Below, one piece after another: positions 16,505-27,036 of a DNA stretch of 64,000 nt. The notes beneath the pieces were generated by a model, which saw only the letters and a program-made list of their open reading frames with translations, was not told where the DNA came from and made no database searches. The stretch's first letter is position 1; each line of letters begins with the position of its first letter. The translations under genes were made by a program, and so were the position numbers. The stretch is from JACVRW01 sp963728155 (GTDB taxonomy: Bacteria > Actinomycetota > Thermoleophilia > Solirubrobacterales > Thermoleophilaceae), in NCBI GenBank assembly GCA_963728155.1, contig CAVSJF010000006.1:62001-126000 (forward strand), given 5' to 3'.

Positions 16505-17217
16505 ACCCAGCTTTCAAGAGAGTTCTTCTGAAGCTCTCGGGCGAGGCGCTCATGGGCGATCTCGAGTACGGGGCCGACCCCGTTCGGATCGCCGCCATCG
16601 CCGCGCAGGTCAAGACGGTCACCGACCGCGGGGTGGAGATGGCCATCGTGGTCGGCGGCGGCAACATCTACCGCGGGCTCTCCGGTGCCGCGGCGGGCAT
16701 GGACCGGGCCACCGGCGACTACATGGGGATGCTCGCCACCGTCCTCAACGCGCTGGCCCTCCAGGATGCGCTCGAGAAGCGCGGCGCCCGGACGCGCGTG
16801 CAGTCGGCCATCACCATCTCCGAGGTGGCCGAGCCCTACATTCGCCGGCGCGCCATGCGCCACCTGGAGAAGGGGCGGGTGGTGATCTTCGCCGCCGGCA
16901 CCGGCAACCCGTTCTTCACCACCGACACGGCGGCCGCCCTGCGCGCGCTGGAGATCCACGCCGAGGCCATCCTCATGGCCAAGAACGGGGTGGAGGGTGT
17001 CTACACCGCCGACCCGCGCACGGATCCCTCGGCGGAGTTCATCCCGGCGATCAGCCACTACGAGGCGATCGAGCAGCGCCTCGCCGTAATGGACTCGACC
17101 GCCCTGTCGCTGTGCATGGACAACGGGCTGCCGATCCACGTGTTCAACATGGACGACGAGGGCAACATCGACCGGATAGTGTGCGGCGAGCGCGTGGGAA
17201 CCGTGGTGAGCAGCTAA
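16501..17217 (+). CDS. pyrH: Uridylate kinase
   Basis: Phosphorylates UMP to UDP, an early step of pyrimidine nucleotide supply for RNA and for UDP-sugar precursors such as the MurA substrate. The 238-residue amino acid kinase-fold protein shows LLKLSGEALMG, VVGGGNIYRG, DYMGMLATVLNALALQDALE, FAAGTGNPFFTTDTAAALRA, AKNGVEGVYTADP and MDSTALSLCMDNGLPIHVFN. Intact and of standard length. Order rpsB-tsf-pyrH-frr is conserved across bacteria. Confidence 0.96.
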   Translation: MNPAFKRVLLKLSGEALMGDLEYGADPVRIAAIAAQVKTVTDRGVEMAIVVGGGNIYRGLSGAAAGMDRATGDYMGMLATVLNALALQDALEKRGARTRVQSAITISEVAEPYIRRRAMRHLEKGRVVIFAAGTGNPFFTTDTAAALRALEIHAEAILMAKNGVEGVYTADPRTDPSAEFIPAISHYEAIEQRLAVMDSTALSLCMDNGLPIHVFNMDDEGNIDRIVCGERVGTVVSS

Positions 17218-17786
17218 TGGCCGGCGAGGTGCTGAAGGACTTCCTGGACGAGGCGAGCGCCCGAATGCAGAAGTCCGTGGAGTCCACCCGCGCCGAGTTC
17301 TCGACCGTGCGCACTGGTCGCGCGTCGCCCCATCTGCTCGACCGGATCGAGGTCGACTACTACGGCGCCGCCACGCCGCTTCGCCAGCTGGCCCAGATCT
17401 CGGCCTCCGAGGCGCGCCTGCTCACAATCACCCCCTACGACAAGAACTCCATCAAGCAGATCGAGAAGTCGATCCTCGAGTCCGACGTCGGCCTCACGCC
17501 CTCCAACGACGGTCAGCTGATCCGCCTGCAGATCCCGGAGCTGACCGAGGAGCGCCGCCGCGAGCTGGTGAAGGTGGTGCACGGGATCGCCGAGGGGGGC
17601 CGGGTGGCGGTGCGCAACATCCGCCGCGACGTGATGCACGACCTGCGCGAGCTCAAGAGCGAGGGCGAGGTCGGATCCGACGACGAGCACCGGGCCGAGT
17701 CGGAGCTTCAGAAGCTGACCGACTCTCACGTCGGCGAGATCGACACGGCCCTGGCCGGCAAGGAAGAAGAGATCCTGGAGGTTTGA
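17217..17786 (+). CDS. frr: Ribosome recycling factor
   Basis: Splits post-termination ribosomes together with EF-G. The 189-residue protein is slightly longer than the usual 185. Hallmarks are STVRTGRASPHLLDRIEVDYYG, LRQLAQISASEARLLTITPYD, IRLQIPELTEERRRELVK and VRNIRRDVMHDLRELK. The ATG shares one base with the pyrH stop (TAATG); its own stop overlaps the next ATG (TGATG). Confidence 0.96.
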   Translation: MAGEVLKDFLDEASARMQKSVESTRAEFSTVRTGRASPHLLDRIEVDYYGAATPLRQLAQISASEARLLTITPYDKNSIKQIEKSILESDVGLTPSNDGQLIRLQIPELTEERRRELVKVVHGIAEGGRVAVRNIRRDVMHDLRELKSEGEVGSDDEHRAESELQKLTDSHVGEIDTALAGKEEEILEV

Positions 17787-18464
17787 TGGCGGCCGAGGAG
17801 GCTCGGCCCCGCTATGTCGCGATCATCACCGACGGCAACGGCCGCTGGGCACGCGAGCGCGGCCTGCCGGTGCTCGCCGGCCACCAGGCGGGGGCCGACA
17901 CGGTCAAGGCCCGTCTGCGCGACGCCGCGCGCCTGGGCGTACTCGAGCTGACGGTGTACTCGTTCTCCACCGAGAACTGGACACGGCCCAAGGGCGGAGG
18001 TGGAGGGCCTCATGGCCATGTTCGGCGAGCGCATCGACCGCGAGACGCCCGAGCTCGACGAGGAGGGCGTGCGGATGCGCTTCATCGGGCGCCGCGAGGG
18101 GGTGAGCGCCGATCTCACCCGCCGGATGGACTGGGCCGAGGCCAAGACGGCGGGCAATACGCGCATCACGCTGTTCGTGGCCTTCAACTACGGCGGCAGG
18201 GCGGAGATCGTCGACGCGGCGCGAAGCTTCAGCGGTGAGACGGAGGACGAGTTCCGCCGCCACCTGTACGCCCCCGACATGCACGATCCCGACCTCCTGA
18301 TCCGCACGAGCGGCGAGATGCGCATCTCGAACTACCTGCTCTGGCAGCTGGCCTACGCGGAGTTCGTGTTTCGCGACGAGCTCTGGCCCGACTTCTCGCG
18401 TGAGGCCTTCGAGGCCTCGCTGGCCGAGTACCGTGAGCGTGCCCGCCGCTTCGGAGCCCGCTGA
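17786..18464 (+). CDS. uppS: Isoprenyl (undecaprenyl) diphosphate synthase, frameshifted
   Basis: cis-Prenyltransferase that makes the C55 carrier lipid for cell wall precursors. The active-site stretch YVAIITDGNGRWARERGLP (catalytic Asp before GNGRWA, with Thr where Met is commoner) and YSFSTENWTRP are in the first frame. After one extra G near 17993 the second frame gives EVEGLMAMFGERI, RMRFIGRR, and the C-terminal PDLLIRTSGEMRISNYLLWQLAYAEFVF. About 225 residues when repaired. Followed immediately by cdsA, the usual order. Confidence 0.92.
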
Positions 18465-19354
18465 GTGACCGCGGTACGCGACCCCCGCCGGGGCGATCCT
18501 CCGCCGCCCGACGCGCCGCCCAGACACGGCCAGTCCGACCTGCCGGCCCGGGTGGCGGTGGCCATCCCCGCCGCGTTGTTCGCCATCTTCATCGTCTGGC
18601 GCGGGGGAGAGGTCTTCGCGCTGGGCCTGGTGGTGCTGGGCATCGTCGCCCTGGGCGAGCTCTACACGCTGATGGCGCGGGTCCGCCCGCCGGCGCTGGC
18701 CGGGTTCGTGGTGCTCACCGCCCTGCTGGCGGCGGCGCTCTACGGCGAGCCGCGCCACGTTGTCATGGTGCTGGTGGCCGCCTTTCCCGTGACCTTCGTC
18801 GTGGCGCTGCTGCGACCCCGCCGCGAGAACGTCTCCTGGGCGATCGCGGTCACGATCTTCGGAGCGGTGTGGATCGGGCTGGCGATGGTCCACGCGATCT
18901 GGCTGCGCGACCTCCAGATCACCGAGAACGGCGACGAGATCGTGACTGGGATGGGCCTCGTGTTCGACGTCCTGATCGCCACCTTCGTCGGCGACACGTT
19001 CGCCTACTTCGTCGGGCGCTCCTACGGGCGCACGCAAGATCGCACCGCTGATCTCCCCCAACAAGACCCTGGAGGGGCTCGTGGGCGGCATCGTGGGCGG
19101 CACCGTCGACGTTCTGGCTCTGCGGCCTCTACCAGGACTGGCTGACCGGCTGGCACGCGCTGCTGATCGGCTTCCTGGTGTCGCTGGCCGCCCCGGTGGG
19201 CGACCTCTTCGAGTCGATGATCAAGCGCGACCTCGAGGTCAAGGACACGAGCCGCTTCTTCGGGGCGCACGGCGGGGTGCTGGACCGCCTCGACGCGGTC
19301 TTCTTCACCATGGTGGTCGGCTACTACGCCGCGGTGGCCCTCGGCTACGGCTGA
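18465..19354 (+). CDS. cdsA: Phosphatidate cytidylyltransferase, frameshifted
   Basis: Makes CDP-diacylglycerol from CTP and phosphatidic acid in the membrane, the precursor used by pgsA at 31449. A charged N-terminal 25 residues precede about seven or eight hydrophobic segments. The signature is split by extra bases near 19036 and 19110 but readable: GDTFAYFVGRSYGR, APLISPNKTLEGLVGG, and the metal-binding end VGDLFESMIKRDLEVKD, FGAHGGVLDRLDAVFF. About 295 residues. The GTG directly follows the uppS TGA. Confidence 0.92.
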
Positions 19355-19416
19355 GACCGCTCGACGGGCGAGCCCGGTTCCTCAAGCCTCCGACGCCACA
19401 CGCCGATGTTCAAGGC

Positions 19417-21557
19417 ATGGAGCCCGCCCGGGTGATCACGGCTGCGTTCCGGGGTCCGCCCGGGGGCGACGCGCTGCTGCGCGTGGCCGCTGCTGCGGCG
19501 GGCACACACGATCTCGAGGAGGTGCTCGAGGTTGCGGCCGAGGAGGCGCGCCCCGCGGTCAACGCAGCCTCACTGTCGGTGAGCCGCTACGAGCGGGAGG
19601 CCGGCATGCTGCGCACGATCATCAACGTCGGCGATCTCGGGCCCGGGGAGGAGCGCTATCCCGCCGACGAGGTCGTATGCCGTGGTCGACGACCCGGTGA
19701 CCCGGCGCCTGTTTCGCGACGGGGTCTCGTTCTTCAACTCGATCGACGACAGTGAGGCCCCTTTCTGGTCGGTCGCGCTCCTCAAGCGCCTTCGCAAGGA
19801 GTCTCACGTCGGGGTGGCCATCCTCGTCGAGGACGAGGTATGGGGCGAGGTCTACGCGACCACCGCGCCAGGCCAGCCACGATTCCGCGGCGAGGACGTG
19901 CGCTTCCTCGAGGCCGTCGCCGGCCAGCTGGCCCTCGCCATCGGACGAGCCGAGCTCTTCACGAGAGTCTCGCGCCTGGCCTACGAGGACTCGCTCACAG
20001 GCCTCGCCAACCGCCGGGCGCTGGACGAGCGCCTCGAGCGCGCGGTGGCGCGCGCCAAGGAGCGCGGCGGAGCGCTGACGGTTCTCCTGTGCGACGTGGA
20101 CGAGCTGAAGGCCATCAACGACGCCGCCGGCCACGCGGCGGGCGACCGCGCCCTGCAGACGCGTTGGTGAAGCCCTCGTGGCAGCCTCGGCCACCCGGCC
20201 GGGCAGTCTGGTCGGCCGGCTCGCGGGCGACGAATTCTGCGTGGTGATGGACGGCGGCGGCCTGGCCGAGGCCCGGGCGGTGGCGGCCGCGACCATGCGC
20301 ACGCTGGCCGCCGGACCGGGCCGGAACATCCTGGTCTCCTGCGGGGCGGCCGCCCTGGAGCCGTCGGTCGCCACCCCGGCGCTCTTGCTGCGCGCCGCCG
20401 ACGCCGCGCTGTATCGCGCCAAGCGAAACGGCGGGGGCCAGATCTTCACCGCGGGGTCGCGCGCCCCCGAGCCGCCCGAGGGCGGCGAGCGCCGAGCGCT
20501 GCGTCGCAGCCTCCCCGACCGTGTGCGCGAAGCGGTGCAGGACGTGGGTCGGCGATTGGAGGGCGAACTGAGCAACAGGGGGCCACTGGAGCGCGTGGAG
20601 GCAGTGGCGATAGCCCTGTCGGTGGCGCTCGATGCGACCGCCTGGGCGGTGTCCTGCGTGCCGGCGGGCGGCTACACCATTCATACGGTGTCTTTGGCCG
20701 ACCACCGCAACCAGCGCCTCCAGGGACTGCACGTCGACTTCGACAACGACGTTTACTCGATCGAGGACTACCCGGCCACCGCGAAGCTCATCGAAGCCGG
20801 CGCCGGTGCTTTCGTCACGCGGGTCGGCGACGGTGAGGCCGACCGGGCCGAGCGGGCGCTGCTCGAGCATGAGGGCCGCGCCGGTGTGCTCGTGGCGGCG
20901 GCCGCCGGAGACGACTCGACCTGGCTGGTGGAGATCTATGCGGATGAGCGTTCCTCGGCGCTCGAGGAGGCGGCGTTGGAGTGCGCCATGCTGATGCGCA
21001 CCGCCATGCCGCCACGACCCGCCGCGCAGGGCATCGCCGCCCTGCTGGCCCGGCGGACGCGCCAGGTGGGGCTGACGAGTGTGCTGGCGGCCGGGCTGCC
21101 GGCTGCGGGCAACGCCTCGGCGATGGCCGAGCTGGTGGCCGACGAGCTCTACGAGGTGATGGCGGTGAGCGCCGCCGGGGTGATGCGCCTGAACCCCGGC
21201 AACGGCGGTAAGGACGGACTGCTCCACTTCACCGCGGGGCGGGGGCTCTTCGCCGACCCGGGGTTCGAGGGGTTCACTCAGCCGTCCTATCGCGGCCTGG
21301 TGGGACGATGCCTGCGCGAAAGAGGGCCGGTGCTTGCCACCGACGTGACCGCCGAGCCCGACTTCTACTCGGTGCCCGTCACCCGCGACGTTCGCTCCGA
21401 GCTGGACGTGCCGGTGATGATCGGCGGGCGGCAGTGGGGGGCGATCAGCCTCCAGGACACCGCGATCGGCGCCTTCGACGAGGCGGACGCCCGGGTATTG
21501 GTGACCGTGGCCGGTCAGCTGGCGGCGGCTCTGCTCGCGGCCGGCGCCCGTTTCTAG
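19417..21557 (+). CDS. GAF-GGDEF-GAF multidomain signalling protein, frameshifted
   Basis: About 710 residues when two extra bases (near 19674 and 20162) are removed. An N-terminal GAF-like domain (to about residue 180) leads through LAYEDSLTGLANRRALDERL into a GGDEF domain. Two further GAF-like regions follow to the C-terminus (one ending near LDVPVMIGGRQWGAISLQD). The signature loop reads LAGDEFCVV, that is AGDEF instead of GGDEF; other active-site parts (LLCDVDELKAINDAAGHAAGDRAL) are present. Some AGDEF enzymes are active, so diguanylate cyclase activity is possible but unproven. No membrane segment: a cytosolic sensor. ATG 19417 lies 62 bases after cdsA. Confidence 0.8.
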
Positions 21558-21562
21558 CCTCC

Positions 21563-21568
21563 TACACT
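21563..21568 (+). promoter_or_regulatory. Candidate -10 element for dxr (leaderless)
   Basis: TACACT ends 7 bases before the dxr GTG, between it and the stop of the GAF/GGDEF gene. This suggests a separate promoter and a leaderless start for dxr-rseP. Confidence 0.45.
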
Positions 21569-21575
21569 CAGAGGC

Positions 21576-22708
21576 GTGCGCAGGATTCTCATCGTCGGCT
21601 CGACCGGCTCCATCGGAACTCAGGCTCTCGAGGTGATCGAGCAGTCCGCCGACCTCCAGGTCGCCGGTCTGGCCGCCGACTCGAGCTGGGAGCTCCTGCT
21701 CGAGCAGGCCACGCGCTTCGGAGTCGAGCGGCTGGCTCTCGCCGATCCCGGCGCCGCGGCCCGCGCGGCGCGAGCATTCCGGCCGCTCGGTGCTGAGCGG
21801 CCCCGAGGGCCTCGTCGAGCTGATCACCGACACCGACTGTGACCTGGTGCTCAATGCCCTGGTCGGCTCGGCAGGGCTGGGGCCCACGGTGGCCACGCTG
21901 GGGGAGGGGATCGACCTCGCCCTGGCCAACAAGGAGTCGCTGGTGGTGGGCGGCGAGCTGGTCATGGCCCTCGCCGAGGCCACAGGCGCGCAGCTGATAC
22001 CCGTCGACTCCGAGCACTCCGCGCTCGCCCAGTTGATCGCCGGGGAGCGGCCGGGAACGGTCGATCGCCTCGTGCTGACGGCGAGCGGGGGCCCCTTCCG
22101 CGGCCGGACCGATTTGGATGAGGTGTCCCGCGAGGAGGCACTGGCCCACCCGACATGGGACATGGGCGGGAAGATCACGATCGACTCCGCCACGCTCATG
22201 AACAAGGGCCTCGAGCTGATCGAGGCCCATCACCTCTTCGGCGTGCCCTATGACCGCATCGACGTGGTGGTGCACCCGCAGTCGATCGTCCACGCCTTCG
22301 TGCACCTGATCGACGGCGCGTCGCTGGCCCACCTGGGCTACCCGGACATGCGGGTTCCGATCGCCTACGCGCTGCATCATCCCGAGCGCGCCGAGGTCCC
22401 GGTCCCGACCCTCGACCTGGTCGATGTCGGCGCCCTGACCTTCGAAGCTCCAGACACCGAGACGTTCGCCTGCCTGCGCCTGGCTCGCGAGGCGGCCACG
22501 GCGGGCGGCACCGCGCCGTGCGTGCTCAACGCGGCCAACGAGATCGCCGTACACGCGTTCCTGAAGGGCGAGCTGCTCCTTCACCGGCATCGCCGCGGTG
22601 ATCGAGTCGACCCTGCGCGAGCTGCCGGCGCGGCCCGTGCGGCACTTCTCCGATCTCTACCAGGCCGACGACGAGGCCCGCGAGATCGCCCGGGCGGTGG
22701 CCGCGTGA
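21576..22708 (+). CDS. dxr: 1-deoxy-D-xylulose 5-phosphate reductoisomerase, frameshifted
   Basis: Second step of the MEP isoprenoid pathway: DXP to MEP with NADPH and a divalent metal; target of fosmidomycin. It begins RRILIVGSTGSIGTQALEVI (NADPH site). After an extra base near 21770 come NALVGSAGLGPTVATL, LALANKESLVVGGELV, PVDSEHSALAQ, LTASGGPFRGR, HPTWDMGGKITIDSATLMNKGLE (metal and substrate loop) and VVVHPQSIVH. A second extra base near 22577 precedes the last 40 residues (GIAAVIESTLRELP). About 377 residues. The stop overlaps the rseP GTG. Confidence 0.93.
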
Positions 22709-23792
22709 CCGCCCTCAGCGCCTTTCTCGCCTTCGCCGGCTTCGCGATGCTGGTGATCCTTCACGAGCTGGGGCACTTCTGGGCCGCCAAGTCGGTGGGA
22801 ATGAGGGTCGAGAAGTTCTCGCTCTTCTTCCCGCCCACGCTCCTCAGCAGGCGCCGCGGCGAGACCGAGTACGCGATCGGCCTGATCCCCGCGGGCGGGT
22901 ACGTGAAGATCAGCGGCATGAACCCGTCGGAGGAGCTGCCCGACGAGGTTCGCACGCGGGCCTACTACGCCCAGCCGGTGTGGAAGCGAATCGTGGTGAT
23001 CGCTGCGGGGCCGGCCATGAACCTGCTCCTCGCCTTCGTGCTGCTGTTCGCCTTCATCTTCCTGATCGGCGGCGAGACGGCCTCGAGCCGGGTCGGGGTG
23101 GTGGAGAAGAACTATCCGGCCGCCACGGTCCTCAAGCCCGGTGACCGGCTGGTGGCGGTCGACGGCAAGCGCGGGAACCCGGCGACAGCTGTCGGAGCAG
23201 ATCGCCACCCACAAGTGCCCGGGGGAGGCCCGGCGGGGCTGTGAGGCGGCCGAGCCGGCCACCGTCACCGTCGTGCGCAAGGGGCAGGAGCGGACGTTCG
23301 AGCTGACTCCGGTCTACGACCCGGTCGCGGAGAAGACCCGAGTGGGCTTCTCCTACGCCGCGGGCCCCCGCGAGACGCTTCCGTTCGGCGAGTCGGTCGT
23401 CGTGGACGGTCGACCGCTTCTGGTTCGTGACGAAGGCGACCCTCGAGCTACCCGCCCGTTTGATCGACTCCGAGCAGCGCAAGGAGATCTCGGGCGTGGT
23501 CGGCTCGTACGAGACCACCCGCCAGACCATCCTCAACGACGTGGCCAACGTGATCGGGATCCTGGCGATCATCTCCCTGTCGCTGGCCATCGTGAACCTG
23601 TTCCCCTTCCTGCCGCTCGACGGCGGGCACATCTTCTGGGCCATCGTCGAGAAGGTCAGGGGCAAGCCCGTACCGTTCAGCGTGATGGAACGCGCCGGAG
23701 TGGTGGGCTTCATGCTGGTGATCCTGATCTTCCTGGTCGGCCTCACCAACGACATCGGCCGATTGTCGGGCGAGGGCTTCGGAGTGCGCTGA
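22705..23792 (+). CDS. rseP: RseP/RIP-type membrane zinc metalloprotease (M50), frameshifted
   Basis: Site-2-type intramembrane protease. The zinc motif ILHELGHFWAAK is in the first membrane segment, GYVKISGMNPSEE and AAGPAMNLLLAFVLLF follow, then one PDZ domain (VVEKNYPAATVLKPGDRLVAVDG). The third zinc ligand lies in VNLFPFLPLDGGHIFWAIVE near the end. Indels near 23190 and 23405 disrupt the PDZ region and the segment after it; the repaired length is about 360. Substrates are probably membrane anti-sigma factors or signal peptides; the TM anti-sigma-like protein at 36613-37604 is a conceivable client, but this is a guess. dxr-rseP-ispG order is classical. Confidence 0.92.
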
Positions 23793-23798
23793 ACCCGG

Positions 23799-23804
23799 CA
23801 TAAT
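23799..23804 (+). promoter_or_regulatory. Candidate -10 element for the acyl-CoA synthetase (leaderless)
   Basis: CATAAT ends 6 bases before the ATG at 23811, in the 18-base gap after rseP. No Shine-Dalgarno sequence is present. Confidence 0.45.
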
Positions 23805-23810
23805 TTCGCC

Positions 23811-25561
23811 ATGACCGTCACCTCCGCCCGCCGGACCGACCGACCCGCGGGCCTCGACGCGTCCACCGTCGCCGAGGCCTTTCAGCTGACGGCGAGGGCG
23901 CACCCCGACCGGTGCGCGCTGCGCCTCAAGGACGACGGCTTCCTGATGAGCTGGGCCGAGTACGCCGACAGGGTGCGGCGCACGGCCGCCGGCCTGGCCG
24001 GCCTCGGCCTCGAACGCGGTAGCGCCATGGGGATCATGCTCGTCAACCGCCCTGAGTTCCACTGGTTCGACGCGGCGGCCCTGCACCTCGGCGCCACGCC
24101 GTTCTCGATCTACAACACCTACGCGCCGGACCAGATCCAGTATCAGCTGCATGACGCGGGCGCGCGCATACTCGTCACCGAGAAGGCGTTTCTCGAGCGG
24201 GTGGAGGCACTCGAGGGTGTCGACCACCTGATCGTCGTCGACGACGACGGCGGCGAGGTCGAATCCCACGCTCGCGGAGGACTTCGACTTCGAGGCCGCC
24301 TGGCGGGCGGTCAAGCCAGATGACGCGCTCACGCTCATCTACACCTCGGGCACCACCGGACCGCCGAAGGGCGTCGCAGCTGAGCCACACCAATGTCCTG
24401 GCCGCCATCAACGGGTTCGATCAGGTCATCGCCTTCCCCTCGGACGGCCGCGTGATCTCCTGGCTGCCGATGGCCCACATCGCCGAGCGCGCCTGCAGCC
24501 ACTACCTGCCCATGCTGCTGGGCTTCACCACCACCTGCTGTGCCGACCCGCGCCAGGTGGTGGCCTACCTCCCCGAGGTGCGGCCCACCTGGTTCTTCGC
24601 CGTGCCCCGCATCTGGGAGAAGCTCAAGGCGGCGATCGAGGCGGGTGTGGCGGCGGAGAGCGACCCGGCCAAGAAGCAGGCCACCGAGTGGGCTCTGGGC
24701 GTGGGCCTCAAGAAGGTCGAGCTCGACCAGGCCGGCGAGGAGTTGCCGGACGAGCTGCGCGCCGAGCACGCGAAGGCCGACGAGCTCGTGCTCTCCAAGA
24801 TACGGGCACGACTGGGGCTCGACGCGGTTGAGTCGGTCAACGTGGGGGCGGCCCCGACGCCGCCCGAGGTGATCGCCTTCTTCCACGCCATCGGCGTTCC
24901 CCTGGCCGAGCTGTGGGGCATGTCCGAGACCACCGGCTACGGCACGTGCAACCCGCCGGAGAAGATCAAGATCGGCACCGTGGGCCCGGTTTCACCCGGC
25001 GTGGAGATCAAGCTCGCCGACGACGACGGCGAGGTGCTGATCCGGGGCCCGGTGGTGACGACGGGATACCGAAACCAGCCGGAGAAGACCCGGGAGGCGA
25101 TCGACTCCGAGGGCTGGCTGCACACGGGCGACGTGGGCGAGTTCGACGCGGACGGCTACCTCAAGATCGTGGACCGAAAGAAGGAGCTGATCATCAACGC
25201 CGGGGGCAAGAACATGTCGCCGTCCAACATCGAGGCCAAGGTGAAGGCCTCGAGCCCGGTGATCGGTCAGGTGGTGGCCATAGGCGACGCCAAGCCCTTC
25301 AACGTCGCGCTGATCACCCTCGATCCCGACGTGGCGCCGGCCTTCGCCCAGCAGCACGGCGAGGAGGCCGTGACGGCCGAGGTGAAGCGCGGTGTGGACG
25401 CCGCCAACGAGGGGATGGCGCGCGTGGAGCAGATCAAGCGGTACAGGGTGCTCGACGGCGAATGGGAGCCGGGCGGCGACGAGCTGACGCCGACCATGAA
25501 GCTCAAACGCAAGCCGATCTACGAGAAGTACGCGAGCGAGATCGAAGAGCTTTACGGCTAG
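23811..25561 (+). CDS. Long-chain acyl-CoA synthetase (FadD-like AMP-binding protein), frameshifted
   Basis: Activates a fatty acid to acyl-CoA via an acyl-AMP. About 583 residues. The P-loop is LTLIYTSGTTGPPKGV, followed by the motif WLPMAHIAERA, LWGMSETTGYGTCNPP, WLHTGDVGEFDADGYLKIVDRKKELIINAGGKNMSPSNIE (hinge and C-terminal domain) and the catalytic-Lys region PTMKLKRKPIYEKY. The long form with a lid-linker is that of FACS-type enzymes. Indels near 24268 and 24375 flank the P-loop. It lies between rseP and ispG, which are normally adjacent, and has its own -10-like hexamer, so it is probably a separate unit. Confidence 0.88.
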
Positions 25562-25572
25562 CGGCCCGTCAC

Positions 25573-25578
25573 TACCAT
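25573..25578 (+). promoter_or_regulatory. Candidate -10 element for ispG
   Basis: TACCAT ends 8 bases before the ispG ATG; AAAGGG in the gap could also act as a short-spaced Shine-Dalgarno sequence. Confidence 0.35.
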
Positions 25579-25586
25579 CTAAAGGG

Positions 25587-26882
25587 ATGGCCTCCAAGCG
25601 CCAGATCGACGTCGGCGGCGTCAAGATCGGCGGCGGCGCCCCCGTTGCGGTCCAGTCGATGACCAAGACCGAGACCGCCGACTTCGACGCCACGATGCGC
25701 CAGATTCACGCCATCGCCGAGGCCGGCGGCGACCTCGTGCGCTGCGCGGTGCCCCGCGATGAGGACGTGCGTGCGCTCGAGCGCATCGTGCGCGAGTCGC
25801 CGATTCCCATCATCGCCGACATCCACTTCAACCACACGCTGGCCCTCAAGGCCATCGACGCGGGGGCACACTGCATCCGCATCAACCCGGGCAACATCGG
25901 CGGTCACGAGAAGGTGGGCGAGGTGGTCGAGAAGGCGCGCGCGGCGGGCGTGCCCATGCGCATCGGGGTCAACTCCGGGTCGCTGCCCAAGCACCTGCAC
26001 GAGCTCGAGCGCGAGAACGCGGTGGAGGCCCTGGTGGCCGCCGCCACCGAGCACGTCGAGCTGATGGAGCGCCTCGGCTTCTACGACTTCAAGGTGTCGA
26101 TCAAGTCGACCAACGTGCCCAACACGATCGCCTCAAACCGCCTGCTGTCCGAGAAGATCGACCACCCGCTGCACCTCGGCATCACCGAGGCCGGCACCAA
26201 GTGGTCGGGCTCGCTGAAGTCGGCGGTGGGCCTGGGCACTCTCTTGGCCGACGGCGTGGGGGACACCATCCGGATCTCGCTCTCGACCTTCCACGCCGAA
26301 GAGGAGGTCAAGGTCGCCTGGGAGATCCTCAAGGCGCTCAAGCTGCGCGAGCGCGGCCCGGTGCTGATCGCCTGCCCCACCTGCGGGCGCCTGCAATTCG
26401 ACATGGACACCGTCGTGGCGGAGATCGAGGAACGCCTGCGCGCCTACGACGACCCGATCGAGGTGGCCGTGCTCGGCTGCGCGGTCAACGGGATCGGCGA
26501 GGCCTCACACGCCGACTTCGGCATTACCGGCGCCAAGAACGAAGGGCTCATCTTCGCCCACGGCAAGCCGCTGCGAAAGGTTCCCCAGGACGACCTCGTC
26601 GACGCGCTGTTCACCGAGATCGACAAGTCGATCGACCGCGGCGAGATCATCGTGGACGACGGCAAGGCGGCCGAGGGCGCGGCCTGGCTCAACCAGATCG
26701 AAGAGGAGAACGCCGGGGAGCTGACCCCGGAGCGAATCGCGGCGATGGAAGCGGCCGCGGCCGCCGAGGACGCCCTGGGCAACGGCGAGGCGCTTCCGAT
26801 GGCGGGCGCGCCCAAGGCCAAGCGGATCGAGCTGAACGAGGCGGATTCGCCGGTCGAGGGCCGCCGGTTCACACGGGCCTGA
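25587..26882 (+). CDS. ispG: 4-hydroxy-3-methylbut-2-enyl diphosphate synthase (GcpE)
   Basis: Iron-sulfur enzyme of the MEP pathway that converts MEcPP to HMBPP. The TIM-barrel half starts with VGGVKIGGGAPVAVQSMTKT and includes IADIHFNHTLAL and IRINPGNIGG. The cluster half has the ligands in LIACPTCGRLQFD (two Cys) and AVLGCAVNGIGEA (third Cys, then Glu). At 431 residues it is about 50 longer than typical because of an acidic/Ala-rich C-terminal extension after GEIIVDDGKAAEGAAWL. Intact. With dxr and uppS it gives three steps of polyprenyl supply within 9 kb. Confidence 0.95.
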   Translation: MASKRQIDVGGVKIGGGAPVAVQSMTKTETADFDATMRQIHAIAEAGGDLVRCAVPRDEDVRALERIVRESPIPIIADIHFNHTLALKAIDAGAHCIRINPGNIGGHEKVGEVVEKARAAGVPMRIGVNSGSLPKHLHELERENAVEALVAAATEHVELMERLGFYDFKVSIKSTNVPNTIASNRLLSEKIDHPLHLGITEAGTKWSGSLKSAVGLGTLLADGVGDTIRISLSTFHAEEEVKVAWEILKALKLRERGPVLIACPTCGRLQFDMDTVVAEIEERLRAYDDPIEVAVLGCAVNGIGEASHADFGITGAKNEGLIFAHGKPLRKVPQDDLVDALFTEIDKSIDRGEIIVDDGKAAEGAAWLNQIEEENAGELTPERIAAMEAAAAAEDALGNGEALPMAGAPKAKRIELNEADSPVEGRRFTRA

Positions 26883-26890
26883 GGGGGTTC

Positions 26891-26938
26891 GAGCGGCGCG
26901 AAGTGCCAAAGCAGCCCCTACTGGCACTCCGGCCGCTC
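26891..26938. terminator. Two-part hairpin between convergent ispG and the NarL-type gene
   Basis: GAGCGGC (26891-26897) pairs with GCCGCTC (26932-26938). Inside it AGTGCCA (26902-26908) pairs with TGGCACT (26922-26928), giving 14 bp in two stacked stems around a 13-base loop. No T run follows on either strand, so it is a terminator-like structure that could serve both convergent genes, or a processed 3' end. The remaining bases to 27036 hold nothing else recognised. Confidence 0.5.
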
Positions 26939-27036
26939 ATCCCCTGAATCCTCGGGGGCGGGACGGTGACACTCGATTGGGGTCGCATCGCCGTCTCGTA
27001 TTCCGCAGCGAAGGTTCCCGGGCCGCCGGGGCGCGG

